From positions 1 to 13,875 of the forward strand of contig JAZUKE010000102.1 of the NCBI GenBank assembly GCA_045643125.1: a stretch of 13,875 bases of DNA. Direction: 5' to 3'. The notes under the pieces were generated by a model. It was not told where the DNA came from and did not search any database. It saw only the letters and a program-made list of their open reading frames with translations. Origin of the DNA: UBA1206 sp045643125. GTDB taxonomy: Bacteria; Bacillota; Clostridia; Oscillospirales; CAG-382. This document shows positions 6,006-13,857 of the stretch, in pieces (position 1 is the stretch's first letter; each line of letters opens with the position of its first letter). Made by a program: the position numbers and the translations under genes.

Positions 6006-7103
6006 TCATTGTCCTTTCACGGCAAGAAGATCCGAAATAATGTAGTTTGAAATTCTGAAGCCCTTTTCGTTGAGGGCAAAAACACCGTTATTTATCGCCG
6101 CATATCCTGCCGAAACGAATTTTTCGGCTTGCTTCATCATCGTTTCGTCAAGAGAAACGCCTTCGGCAAGACGCAGACCGAGGAGGATGCGTTCTTCTTC
6201 GGCTTCGTCGGCAGTGATTTCGTGAGCCGTTTCAAAATCCGTAAAGTGCGGGAAAACGTCGCTTTTTATAAAGCCGTCTATATCGTTAGGGTACGAAAAC
6301 CGTCTGTTTTTCCAAAAAGAATGGGCAGCCGCACCGATACCGATATATTCGCTCCGCTTCCAATACGCGCTGTTGTGGCGCGACTCATAGCCTTTTTTTG
6401 CAAACGACGATATTTCATAGTGTTCGTAATCGGAAAAAGCGGAGCAGAGGAGTTCATACTGACGTTCTTCTTCGTCTTCCGACGGAAAAACGTACTTTGC
6501 CCGGTCGTTGAAAAGCGGCGTGTTTTCTTCGAGGATGAGCGAATACGCCGAAATATGCTTCGGAGACAACTCTTTCACCGCTTCAAACGTGGGTGACGGA
6601 TCGTCGTCCGGCAGAGAAAACATAACGTCCACCGAAATGTTGTCAAAATATCTTGAAGCGTCGTTGTAGCAGTCAAAGAACTTTCGTCTGTCGTGTATCC
6701 TGCCGAGACGCTTAAGCGTTTCGTCGTTTGCCGACTGAAGCCCGAGCGAAAGTCTGTTCACTCCGTTTTCGCTTAGCGCTTTCAGCCCGTCCGGCGTGAC
6801 GGTACCCGGATTTGCTTCGACGGTTATTTCGGCACCAAGCGATACGCTGTGAGACGAATATATCGCGTCAAGCACCCTGCAAAGGCGCTTTTCTCCGATG
6901 ACGGTCGGAGTGCCGCCGCCGAAATAGATCGTCGATATCTCACTTTTCGGAACAGATGATATATTCCTCACGCAGGCGTCGGTGTAGGCGTCGAATATTT
7001 CGTCTCTGTTCACGGGAACAGAAAAAAACGCGCAGTATGCGCATTTTTTTACACAAAAAGGGAAGTGGACGTAAAGCGAAAGACCGTTACTGCTCATCGT
7101 CAT
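6006..7103 (-). CDS. hemW: HemW-like radical SAM heme chaperone
   Basis: A 365-residue protein if started at ATG 7103; ATG 7097, giving 363 residues, is equally possible. Neither has a clear ribosome binding site, and both overlap the end of lepA, so coupling is likely. A longer in-frame start at 7286 would add 61 basic residues that belong to antisense-like reading of lepA, and HemW proteins start just before the motif LYVHFPFC, so I reject it. The iron-sulfur ligands are CVKKCAYC (Cys17, 21, 24), followed by GGGTPT (62-67, SAM binding) and the HemW pattern HNSAYW...IGIGAAAHSF. The fourth-cysteine pattern of true HemN is absent. HemW inserts heme into respiratory enzymes and is often mis-annotated as coproporphyrinogen oxidase. 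lepA-hemW adjacency is common in Firmicutes, but the usual hrcA-grpE-dnaK genes do not follow. Confidence 0.92.
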   Translation of the reverse strand: MTMSSNGLSLYVHFPFCVKKCAYCAFFSVPVNRDEIFDAYTDACVRNISSVPKSEISTIYFGGGTPTVIGEKRLCRVLDAIYSSHSVSLGAEITVEANPGTVTPDGLKALSENGVNRLSLGLQSANDETLKRLGRIHDRRKFFDCYNDASRYFDNISVDVMFSLPDDDPSPTFEAVKELSPKHISAYSLILEENTPLFNDRAKYVFPSEDEEERQYELLCSAFSDYEHYEISSFAKKGYESRHNSAYWKRSEYIGIGAAAHSFWKNRRFSYPNDIDGFIKSDVFPHFTDFETAHEITADEAEEERILLGLRLAEGVSLDETMMKQAEKFVSAGYAAINNGVFALNEKGFRISNYIISDLLAVKGQ

Positions 7104-8898
7104 ATTTGAGTACCGCCATAAACGCTTCGGGCGGGACTTCCACCGAGCCGAAAGAACGCATACGCTTTTTGCCTTCCTTCTGCTTTTCAAGCAGTTTTTT
7201 CTTTCGCGTGATATCGCCGCCGTAGCACTTGGCAAGCACGTCCTTGCGGAGCGCCTTGACCGTTTCGCGGGCGATAATCTTTCCACCTATCGCCGCCTGA
7301 ACGGGGATCTCGAACAACTGACGCGGGATGTTGTCCTTCAGCTTTTCACAGATCTTGCGCGCACGCGGGTACGCCTTGTCGGCGTGCACGATGAACGAAA
7401 GCGCATCCACGATGTCGCCGTTGAGCAGTATATCGAGCTTGACGAGCTTTGACGGCTCGTAGCCCTTGTGTTCATAGTCGAGCGAGGCATAACCTTTTGA
7501 ACGCGATTTGAGCGCGTCAAAGAAGTCGTATATTATTTCGTTGAGCGGCATATCGTATTTTAACTCCGCTCTGTTTGTGTCAAGATAACTCATACCGAGG
7601 TAAACACCGCGGCGGTCGCGGCAAAGCTCCATTATCGAGCCGACGTATTCGGTGGGCGTTATGACCGATGCCTTGACTATCGGCTCCGCGGATTCGGCGA
7701 TCTCTTCGGCGACGGGGTAGTTGGTCGGGTTGTCTATCATAACGGTTTCGCCGTTCGTCTTGGTTATCTGATATATGACGGAGGGCGCCGTCGTTATAAG
7801 GTCAAGGTCGAATTCGCGTTCAAGACGTTCTTCGATTATTTCCATATGAAGAAGTCCGAGGAAGCCGCAGCGGAAACCGAATCCGAGCGCGATAGACGTT
7901 TCGGGCTCGAACACGAACGCCGCGTCGTTGAGACGGAGCTTTTCAAGCGCGTCGCGCAGGTCGCCGTAGCGCGAGCCGTCAGCCGGATATATACCGGCGT
8001 AGACCATCGGCAGGCATTTTTTGAAACCGGGGAGCGGCTCTTTTGCCGGAGTGACGGCGGACGTTATCGTATCGCCTACGACGGTCTCGGCAACGCTCTT
8101 TATCGACGCGGTGAAATAACCGACTTCACCGGGGTACAGTCTGTCACGCGGAGACAGCTGCAGCGGCGACAGAGTACCCGTTTCCACAACGGTGAATTCC
8201 GCACCGGTGTGCATCATTCTTATCGTGTCGCCTGCGCCTATCGAGCCGTTCATCACGCGGAAATAAACTATTACGCCCTTGTAGCTGTCGTAATACGAAT
8301 CGAAAACGAGCGCTTCGAGCGGACGGTCCATATCGCCTTTCGGAGCAGGGATCTCTTTAACGACTGCTTCAAGCACGTCTTCGATATTTATGCCGTTTTT
8401 GGCGGAGATCTTCGGGCAGTCTTCGGCGGGAAGACCGAGTATGTCCTCTATCTCCTTTACGGTCATATCGACGTCAGCCGAGGCAAGGTCTATCTTGTTC
8501 ACCACGGGGACTATTTCAAGTTCGGCATCGACGGCGAGATAAGCGTTTGCAAGCGTCTGCGCCTGGATGCCCTGAGTCGCATCGACGACGAGCAGCGCGC
8601 CTTCGCAGGATTTGAGCGAACGCGACACTTCATAGTTGAAGTCAACGTGTCCCGGGGTGTCTATGAGGTTCATAACGTATTCGTTTCCGTCTTTTGCCTG
8701 ATACAGAAATCTCACCGCTCTTGCTTTTATGGTGATGCCGCGTTCGCGTTCAAGCTCCATATTGTCGAGTATGCGGTCTTCCATCTCACGCGAGGAAACG
8801 GTTTTCGTTATTTCAAGCAGTCTGTCGGCAAGAGTCGATTTGCCGTGGTCGATATGCGCTATTATCGAAAAATTGCGTATTTTTGAAATATCGTACAT
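7087..8898 (-). CDS. lepA: Elongation factor 4 (LepA), ribosomal back-translocase GTPase
   Basis: A complete 603-residue protein, the normal length for the family. All GTPase motifs are present: G1 AHIDHGKST (14-22), G2 RGITIK (53-58), G3 DTPGH (80-84), G4 NKID (134-137) and G5 SAK (165-167). EF-G-like domains follow, and then the LepA-specific C-terminal domain, seen in GGKIIARETVKALRKDV and CYGGDITRKKKLLEKQ. The factor binds ribosomes at the membrane or in the cytosol and remobilises stalled or mistranslocated complexes. The ribosome binding site is poor (GGGA about 12 bp upstream of ATG), so translation may depend on the gtrA-like gene ending 18 bp upstream. Its last codons overlap the hemW start. 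Confidence 0.98.
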   Translation of the reverse strand: MYDISKIRNFSIIAHIDHGKSTLADRLLEITKTVSSREMEDRILDNMELERERGITIKARAVRFLYQAKDGNEYVMNLIDTPGHVDFNYEVSRSLKSCEGALLVVDATQGIQAQTLANAYLAVDAELEIVPVVNKIDLASADVDMTVKEIEDILGLPAEDCPKISAKNGINIEDVLEAVVKEIPAPKGDMDRPLEALVFDSYYDSYKGVIVYFRVMNGSIGAGDTIRMMHTGAEFTVVETGTLSPLQLSPRDRLYPGEVGYFTASIKSVAETVVGDTITSAVTPAKEPLPGFKKCLPMVYAGIYPADGSRYGDLRDALEKLRLNDAAFVFEPETSIALGFGFRCGFLGLLHMEIIEERLEREFDLDLITTAPSVIYQITKTNGETVMIDNPTNYPVAEEIAESAEPIVKASVITPTEYVGSIMELCRDRRGVYLGMSYLDTNRAELKYDMPLNEIIYDFFDALKSRSKGYASLDYEHKGYEPSKLVKLDILLNGDIVDALSFIVHADKAYPRARKICEKLKDNIPRQLFEIPVQAAIGGKIIARETVKALRKDVLAKCYGGDITRKKKLLEKQKEGKKRMRSFGSVEVPPEAFMAVLKYDDEQ

Positions 8899-8916
8899 AA
8901 ATACAATTCCCGTAAA

Positions 8917-9381
8917 TCAGTTTTCTTTTTTGAATACAAATATCTTTCTGCCGATATAATTCCATATAAGGACGATCCCGGCGGAAATTATATGGGTGGC
9001 GTAGTAGGGTATCGGCTTGTCGCCGAACGAAGCGAGCGGAACGCCGCTTATGACGGCTCCGAGATACATAAGAAGCTCTTTCAGTCCGAATCCCACAAGA
9101 CCTACCACGGTGAAAATGAGGAACGCTTTTACCGTCTTGCCCTGCTTCTGCTGTGTTTTCGTCGTGAACACCCAAAGGATGGAAAGCACATAGTTCACGA
9201 TAAGTCCCACGACAAAGCCCACGGCAGTCGCAATGAATGTGTTGAGCGGAGTTTCGGTTTTCAGTATGAATGCCCATAGGAGCAGATGCGTGCCGGTCTC
9301 GAAAAGGAACGCGGTTCCGCCTACCACGCAATACCTGATAAACTCCCAAAAAGCGTGCTTCTGTTCGTCCGTTATCTGCAT
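8917..9381 (-). CDS. GtrA-family membrane protein
   Basis: A 154-residue protein with four membrane segments, roughly at residues 15-38, 46-70, 84-108 and 125-150. The opening FIRYCVVGGTAFLFE and closing NYIGRKIFVFK are typical of GtrA/DPMS-like proteins (Pfam GtrA). Members help move undecaprenyl-phosphate-linked sugars across the membrane or modify wall glycans, usually beside a glycosyltransferase. No glycosyltransferase is present here; the neighbours are an SGNH hydrolase and lepA. The start has AAAGG eight bases upstream, overlapping the last codons of the SGNH gene, whose stop is 4 bp away. The flippase function is family knowledge and not shown for this protein. Confidence 0.9.
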   Translation of the reverse strand: MQITDEQKHAFWEFIRYCVVGGTAFLFETGTHLLLWAFILKTETPLNTFIATAVGFVVGLIVNYVLSILWVFTTKTQQKQGKTVKAFLIFTVVGLVGFGLKELLMYLGAVISGVPLASFGDKPIPYYATHIISAGIVLIWNYIGRKIFVFKKEN

Positions 9382-9385
9382 AGTT

Positions 9386-10501
9386 TTAACCTTTCAAAGC
9401 GTCTTTTACGACGGGATAAATGGCTTTTGCCATATAGTAATGACCGAGATCGTTCGGGTGGAGGTTGTCCACGCAGAACAGATCCTTCATCGGCGACGGG
9501 AAGAATTCGCAGCCGTTGACGAAATACACGTTTTCACCGCCGGAAAGTGCAAGCTCGTAAGTCGTTTTTACGATGTTCACGCGTTTGATGTCGTTTCCGT
9601 TCGTCTCCCAGAACGTCGGGTGCGTCACGAAAACTACCGGAATGTCGGGATGCGCTTTTCTGACCGTTTCATAGAACGGCAGATGCGTGGACTGCAATTC
9701 GTCGATGGAACGGGCATTGTAGTCGTAGTCCATCACGAAGCACGAAATATCTCTTTTTGCTATCCATTCGGCGCAGAACTGTTCGCCGAAAGCGCTTCCC
9801 GAAAAGCCGAGGTTCACGTTGTCGCAGTCGAGAGCGCGGCAGACGATGTTTGAATACATAGAACCGGGACGCGAAACGCAGCCGCCCTGCGTGATCGACG
9901 AGCCGTAAAACGCCACGGGTTTGTATTTTCTCGGTGCGGGACGGGCAACGGAGGCATCCTTGGGGAAACCTACCGCCAATTTTTCGATACCGCCGTAAAG
10001 CGGGAATTCGATCATAACTTCCGTAGGCTCACCGGGAAGAATGAGAGTTTTTTCGTTTTCGTTCGGGTCGTCGGCAAAGGTCTGCATCATTGCGCCGCAG
10101 TATTTTCTGTCACTGCCGCTGCCGGTATACATATCAAAACCGTAAACGCCTCTGTCGCAGAAATGGTGCATACCGAGACTTACGGCACGGTATTTCACTT
10201 TAAGCGAGATCTCCTTTGCGTCGGTGAAAAATCTTATGCATCCGCCGGACGTCTGACGCGAAAGCCATTCCTTACCGTCAACGTATTCGTCGCGTCTTGC
10301 AACGTCCATACGGTAGTATTCGCCGTGGTTTTCAGACGGACGGAGGATGCCGCCCATATCGAACACGGGATTGTCCGCGTCGATGAAAATGTACTTGTCA
10401 TTGTCGCCGACGATGTATTTTTTTTCAAAGTCGGCTGCCTTGATGAGTCCGTTGTATTCGTAAGTTGTTTTTTCGGGCTTGCCGAAATAATAATTATCCA
10501 T
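9386..10501 (-). CDS. SGNH hydrolase with N-terminal beta-domain (carbohydrate esterase-like)
   Basis: A 371-residue protein, first gene of the six-gene minus-strand unit. Residues 1-180 form a beta-rich N-terminal domain (CIRFFTDAKEISLKVKY, then MIEFPLYGGIEKLAVG), like the SGNH_N/GxDLY domain found before Lipase_GDSL_3 hydrolases. The hydrolase domain has block I YGSSITQGG (Ser202), block II NLGFSGSAF (Gly232), block III DYDYNA (Asn262) and block V VDNLHPND (Asp345, His348), so the catalytic set is complete. There is no signal peptide. The ribosome binding site is AGGGTGAT close to ATG. It is a distant paralogue of the SGNH gene at 5022-6002 but is larger and has a GSSIT rather than GDSIT nucleophile motif. 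Removing acyl groups from a sugar is likely; the exact substrate is unknown. Confidence 0.88.
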   Translation of the reverse strand: MDNYYFGKPEKTTYEYNGLIKAADFEKKYIVGDNDKYIFIDADNPVFDMGGILRPSENHGEYYRMDVARRDEYVDGKEWLSRQTSGGCIRFFTDAKEISLKVKYRAVSLGMHHFCDRGVYGFDMYTGSGSDRKYCGAMMQTFADDPNENEKTLILPGEPTEVMIEFPLYGGIEKLAVGFPKDASVARPAPRKYKPVAFYGSSITQGGCVSRPGSMYSNIVCRALDCDNVNLGFSGSAFGEQFCAEWIAKRDISCFVMDYDYNARSIDELQSTHLPFYETVRKAHPDIPVVFVTHPTFWETNGNDIKRVNIVKTTYELALSGGENVYFVNGCEFFPSPMKDLFCVDNLHPNDLGHYYMAKAIYPVVKDALKG

Positions 10502-10517
10502 AAAATCACCCTATTTC

Positions 10518-10546
10518 ATATTACCATAATACATCAAAATTTGCAA
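10518..10546 (-). promoter_or_regulatory. Minus-strand promoter for the six-gene SGNH-gtrA-lepA-hemW unit
   Basis: Read on the minus strand: TTGCAA (10546-10541), 17-bp spacer, TAATAT (10523-10518). The predicted start is near 10511, leaving a short leader of about 10 nt that still contains the AGGGTGAT ribosome binding site. A second TATAAT (10586-10581) with TTGTCA upstream has a 20-bp spacer and looks weaker. Confidence 0.5.
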
Positions 10547-10553
10547 GTAGATA

Positions 10554-10582
10554 TTGAAAAAGATAAAAATATATGGTAAAAT
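10554..10582 (+). promoter_or_regulatory. Promoter for the eIF2B-like/lipid kinase operon
   Basis: TTGAAA (10554-10559), an exact 17-bp A/T-rich spacer and TAAAAT (10577-10582). The predicted start is near 10589, 48 bp upstream of the ATG at 10637. Its -35 lies 7 bp from the -35 of the opposite promoter. Confidence 0.6.
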
Positions 10583-10636
10583 TATATCAGACAGTAAGAA
10601 CGTATTTGACAAACCGCCAGCGGAAAGGAGAGCGAA

Positions 10637-11569
10637 ATGAAAAGTCTGTATTTTGACAAAGACACGAAAGAACTTGTTTTTCTTGACCGTTCCGCCTTGC
10701 CGGGAGCCGAAATATACAGACGCATATCGACTTTCCGCGAATTTTTCGATTCGCTTGCCTCGTCCTCGCTTTGCGGGAACGACGCGGTCTTTGTTTCCGC
10801 CGCATATATCATCTGCGCCGCCGCACACCGGTTCGAGGACGTTACCGTCGAAGGCTTTGACTATTCATACGGCAAAAGCATTGATTTTCTGTCGCTTCAA
10901 TGCGCGTCAAACGGTGCGGTGAGGTCTGCCTGCGTCTTTATGAAAAAGGCTGAAATTGACCGCACAAGTGTCGAAGCGATGCTTGAAAGCATCGAAAAAG
11001 CGGCATCCGGCATCGAAAACAACGTTAAAAGCCACGCGGAAGCTTTGGACGGAATGAGCAATCGGCTCATTTCCGACGGCGACGGCATACTGGTGCGCGG
11101 AAACTGCGGAGAACTTTGCACCGTGAAATACGGGCTGTCTTTTGCTCCCGTCGTAAGAGCGTTTGAAAACGGTGTCCCTTTCCGGCTTTATATCGGCGAA
11201 ACTTATCCGTCCTATGACGGGAAGCGTCTTGCGTCATACGAGGCGTCATTGCTCGGTATGAGGCACGAAGTCATCCGCGATTCCGACGCGGCGTCTCTTA
11301 TGGCGAAAGGGAAGATAACCAAGGTGTTCATTGATGCGGTGACCGACGGACACGGGAACTTTGCTTCAAGTCCCGGTTCTCTCCAGCTTGCGGTCTGCTG
11401 CAAGCATTACGGCGTGCCGATATATGCGTTCCTTCCGTCCTGCCCGTATACCGATGACGAAAAAGAATATGATGTATTGGATCATACCCTGCTTGACGGA
11501 TGTGCTGCCGCCGGCGTATTGACCGATCTTCCGATGAATGACGAATATGATACGGAGAAAGAAAAATGA
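10637..11569 (+). CDS. Divergent eIF2B/MtnA-fold protein of unknown function
   Basis: A 310-residue protein with a strong ribosome binding site (AAAGGAG, 10624-10630). Residues 150-268 resemble the C-terminal half of the eIF2B alpha/beta/delta and methylthioribose-1-phosphate isomerase (MtnA) family: RGNCGELCT (154-162), VRAFENG, IGETYPSYDGKRLASYE (186-202, like the family's ETRP..QG.RLTAWE), an LMAKGKI-type stretch and HYGVPIYAFLPS. The catalytic Cys of MtnA (HCNTG) aligns with Gly155, and the catalytic Asp of its GADR motif aligns with Ala234, although Cys157 and Asp233 are close by. The N-terminal half is not recognisable. Classical isomerase activity is therefore doubtful; sugar-phosphate or nucleotide binding is possible. 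The stop overlaps the lipid kinase start in ATGA. The family assignment is moderate, the function unknown. Confidence 0.72.
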   Translation: MKSLYFDKDTKELVFLDRSALPGAEIYRRISTFREFFDSLASSSLCGNDAVFVSAAYIICAAAHRFEDVTVEGFDYSYGKSIDFLSLQCASNGAVRSACVFMKKAEIDRTSVEAMLESIEKAASGIENNVKSHAEALDGMSNRLISDGDGILVRGNCGELCTVKYGLSFAPVVRAFENGVPFRLYIGETYPSYDGKRLASYEASLLGMRHEVIRDSDAASLMAKGKITKVFIDAVTDGHGNFASSPGSLQLAVCCKHYGVPIYAFLPSCPYTDDEKEYDVLDHTLLDGCAAAGVLTDLPMNDEYDTEKEK

Positions 11570-12441
11570 AAATACTTGCAATAGTCAATCTGTTTTCCGG
11601 CAAAGGCAAGGGAAGAGAATATCTCAAAGTGCTGCAAAACGAGCTGAAAGACGGAAACGAGCTTAAAATATATCTCACCAAAGACAAGCCGCATACCGTG
11701 AATTTCGTGAAGAATTACTGCCGCGACTTCGATATGATAGTGGTCGTCGGCGGCGACGGCACGCTCAACGAAGTGGTAAACGGCTATATGGCGGCAAAGT
11801 CCGACATTCCCGTCGGCTATATCCCGGCAGGCTCTACAAACGATTTTGCCACTACCTTAAAACTCGTCAGAAATCCGGTCGAGGCTTGCCGCAGCTTCCT
11901 TAAAATGAATACGAAGCCTCTCGACGTCGGTGTGTTCAACGGACGGTATTTCACCTACGTTGCGGCGGCAGGCGCGTTTTCCGAAACGTCTTACGCCACT
12001 TCAACTGAGCTGAAAAACAAGCTCGGGCATTTTGCCTACATTCTCGGCGGCATCGCTTCGGTACCGACCATACGCCCGCAGCATATGAGAGTCGAAGTGG
12101 ACGGCAGGGTTTTCGAAGGAGATTATCTGCTTACGATGATCTCCAATTCGACGAGCGTCGGCGGCGTCTTTTCTTACGAAGACACTCTCGTGTCGCTTGA
12201 TGACGGAAAATTCGAGATAGCGCTGCTTCGGGAGCCGGAAATGATATACGAGCTCGGCTCGCTTCTCAAAGACGTGCTGCTCCACAAATACAACGGCGAC
12301 TATATCGAATTCGCTTCCGGATCGCATATACGCATAGATTCGCCCAAAGAAATACCGTGGTCACTCGACGGAGAGTTCGGCGGAGCCTATACGGCGATGG
12401 AAATAGACAACATTCATAAGGCGCTGAAGCTGCTTATTTGA
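11566..12441 (+). CDS. Diacylglycerol kinase family lipid kinase (DgkB/YegS type)
   Basis: A 291-residue protein, a normal length for the family. The N-terminal nucleotide domain has IVNLFSGKGKG (residues 6-16), GGDGTLNEVVNG (62-73) and PAGSTNDFA (87-95), the ATP-binding and catalytic signatures. The C-terminal domain carries the usual SLDGE (266-270) that supplies the catalytic acid and metal contact. Members phosphorylate diacylglycerol or related lipids at the inner membrane face, recycling lipid from lipoteichoic acid synthesis in Firmicutes. The ATG overlaps the stop of the eIF2B-like gene (ATGA), with its own GGAG 8 bp upstream. Several paralogues are common in Firmicutes, so I do not assign a specific symbol. 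No terminator is visible before secD. Confidence 0.92.
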   Translation: MKILAIVNLFSGKGKGREYLKVLQNELKDGNELKIYLTKDKPHTVNFVKNYCRDFDMIVVVGGDGTLNEVVNGYMAAKSDIPVGYIPAGSTNDFATTLKLVRNPVEACRSFLKMNTKPLDVGVFNGRYFTYVAAAGAFSETSYATSTELKNKLGHFAYILGGIASVPTIRPQHMRVEVDGRVFEGDYLLTMISNSTSVGGVFSYEDTLVSLDDGKFEIALLREPEMIYELGSLLKDVLLHKYNGDYIEFASGSHIRIDSPKEIPWSLDGEFGGAYTAMEIDNIHKALKLLI

Positions 12442-12480
12442 ATTTTTTGTCATAATGTCGCATAAATCGGAAAAATTGTG

Positions 12481-12508
12481 TTGACAATTCTTGATATTTA
12501 TGTATAAT
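12481..12508 (+). promoter_or_regulatory. Near-consensus sigma-A promoter of secD
   Basis: TTGACA (12481-12486), 16-bp spacer, TATAAT (12503-12508). Both hexamers are perfect. The predicted start is near 12515, leaving a 5' leader of about 47 nt before ATG 12562. It is the strongest promoter in the window. Confidence 0.88.
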
Positions 12509-12561
12509 AGGTGTGTTATGTAAAAATGTGCGGATATCGTCCGCGCTTTGGAGGTAAAACA

Positions 12562-13857
12562 ATGAACTATTCCCGTGCGGTGGGCACAGCCCGCTTTGTT
12601 TTGGTGCTGCTTATCATCGCGCTGCTGATGTTTATGGCAGTGTGCGGTGTCGGCAGTCAGAAAGGTGTCTTTGATGAAGGCACCATCACGCTCGGCCTTG
12701 ATCTTCAGGGCGGCTCAATAATCACTTTCCGTGCGATTCCGGCAGAAGGCGAAGAGATCACCGGCAACGGTATGAGCTCCGTACTTGCCGCAATGCGTAA
12801 CCGTCTCGACCAGTCCGGACTTACCGAGGCTCAGTGTTATCTTGTCGGCGACGACAAAATCACCATCGAGATCCCCGGCGATTCCGATCCTACCGCTGCT
12901 GTTGAAACATACGGCGTAAAAGGCGATCTTACTTTCAGAATGTACGATGCCGATACGCAGACTTACAGCAAGGTTATGCCCACCGGCGACGATATCAAAT
13001 CCGCTCAGCCGGGTATTGACAACGAAACAGGCAAGAACATCGTTCTGCTTTATTTCACCACCGAAGGTGCAAAGAAGTTCTACGAAGCGACCGCTGCCTG
13101 CGCCGCTCTCAAGAGTGCAGGTCAGAACTACCTTTACATCTATATGGATGAAGACGCCATTTCCACCCCGACTGTTGATGAAGCGATCGACAACGATTCC
13201 GCCGTTATTTCCGGCGAAAGTATGACTTCCGCTTACGTCAACACTCTTGCCGGCATCATCAACGACGGTGCCCTCAACTATACGCTCGAAGTCGGCTCGG
13301 TCAACTCCGTAGGCCCGACTCTCGGCGAAAAATCACTTTCCAGATCCCTTGTCGCAGGTGCGATCGGTATTGCACTCGTTATCATATTTATGATAATCAT
13401 ATACCGCGTTTCCGGCGTTATGGCTTCTATCGCGCTTGTCTGCTATACCGCGATCTTCCTTCTCGTCCTTGCCGTCACCCACACCAACCTCACACTTCCC
13501 GGTATCGCCGGTATCGTGCTTTCGATCGGTATGGCAGTTGACGCAAACGTCGTCATTTTCGAGAGAATGAAAGAAGAACTCAAAAACGGCAGAACCGTTA
13601 AAGCCGCCATCAAGGAAGGCTATTCCAAAGCGTTCTCCGCGATTCTTGACTCCAACGTGACCACCGTTATCGCAGCCGTCGTGCTTTACATCCTCGGCTC
13701 CGGTACCATCCGCGGATTTGCAGTCACCCTCGGACTCGGCGTTATAATCTCGTTCTTCACCGCTCTCGTAGTCACCAGGATCCTTCTTAACCTCGGCGTA
13801 GCAATGGGGCTTACCAAGACCACGCTCTACGGTGTTAAAGAAAGGAGCGCAAAATAA
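12562..13857 (+). CDS. secD: Protein translocase subunit SecD
   Basis: A 431-residue protein. I choose ATG 12562 because GGAGGT (12550-12555) lies 6 bp upstream and the membrane segment follows at once; an in-frame ATG at 12511 would add 17 residues and would sit upstream of or at the predicted transcript start. Residues 11-30 are TM1, then the SecD signature GLDLQGG (45-51), a large extracellular region (50-255), and five C-terminal membrane segments (263-411) with the transporter motif SIGMAVDANVVIFERMKEE (321-339). SecD with SecF uses the proton or sodium gradient to finish protein export by SecYEG. The periplasmic-side region is shorter than in E. coli, as usual in Clostridia. The stop TAA overlaps the next ATG by one base. 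Confidence 0.97.
   Translation: MNYSRAVGTARFVLVLLIIALLMFMAVCGVGSQKGVFDEGTITLGLDLQGGSIITFRAIPAEGEEITGNGMSSVLAAMRNRLDQSGLTEAQCYLVGDDKITIEIPGDSDPTAAVETYGVKGDLTFRMYDADTQTYSKVMPTGDDIKSAQPGIDNETGKNIVLLYFTTEGAKKFYEATAACAALKSAGQNYLYIYMDEDAISTPTVDEAIDNDSAVISGESMTSAYVNTLAGIINDGALNYTLEVGSVNSVGPTLGEKSLSRSLVAGAIGIALVIIFMIIIYRVSGVMASIALVCYTAIFLLVLAVTHTNLTLPGIAGIVLSIGMAVDANVVIFERMKEELKNGRTVKAAIKEGYSKAFSAILDSNVTTVIAAVVLYILGSGTIRGFAVTLGLGVIISFFTALVVTRILLNLGVAMGLTKTTLYGVKERSAK

Noticed and set aside
7104..7286. A 61-residue N-terminal extension of HemW
   Set aside because: It lies entirely inside lepA, is highly basic, and HemW family members start just before the LYVHFPFC motif.
7846..8886. A 346-codon plus-strand frame opposite lepA
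   Set aside because: It lies wholly inside a certain lepA gene, reads as low-complexity antisense (rich in R, F, V, Y) and has no domain.
10581..10612. An alternative minus-strand promoter, TTGTCA-N20-TATAAT
   Set aside because: The hexamers are good but a 20-bp spacer is too long for normal sigma-A recognition; the 17-bp-spaced site nearer the gene fits better.
12511..12561. An upstream ATG for secD adding 17 residues
   Set aside because: It sits at or before the predicted transcription start, has no ribosome binding site, and the ATG at 12562 has a perfect GGAGGT.
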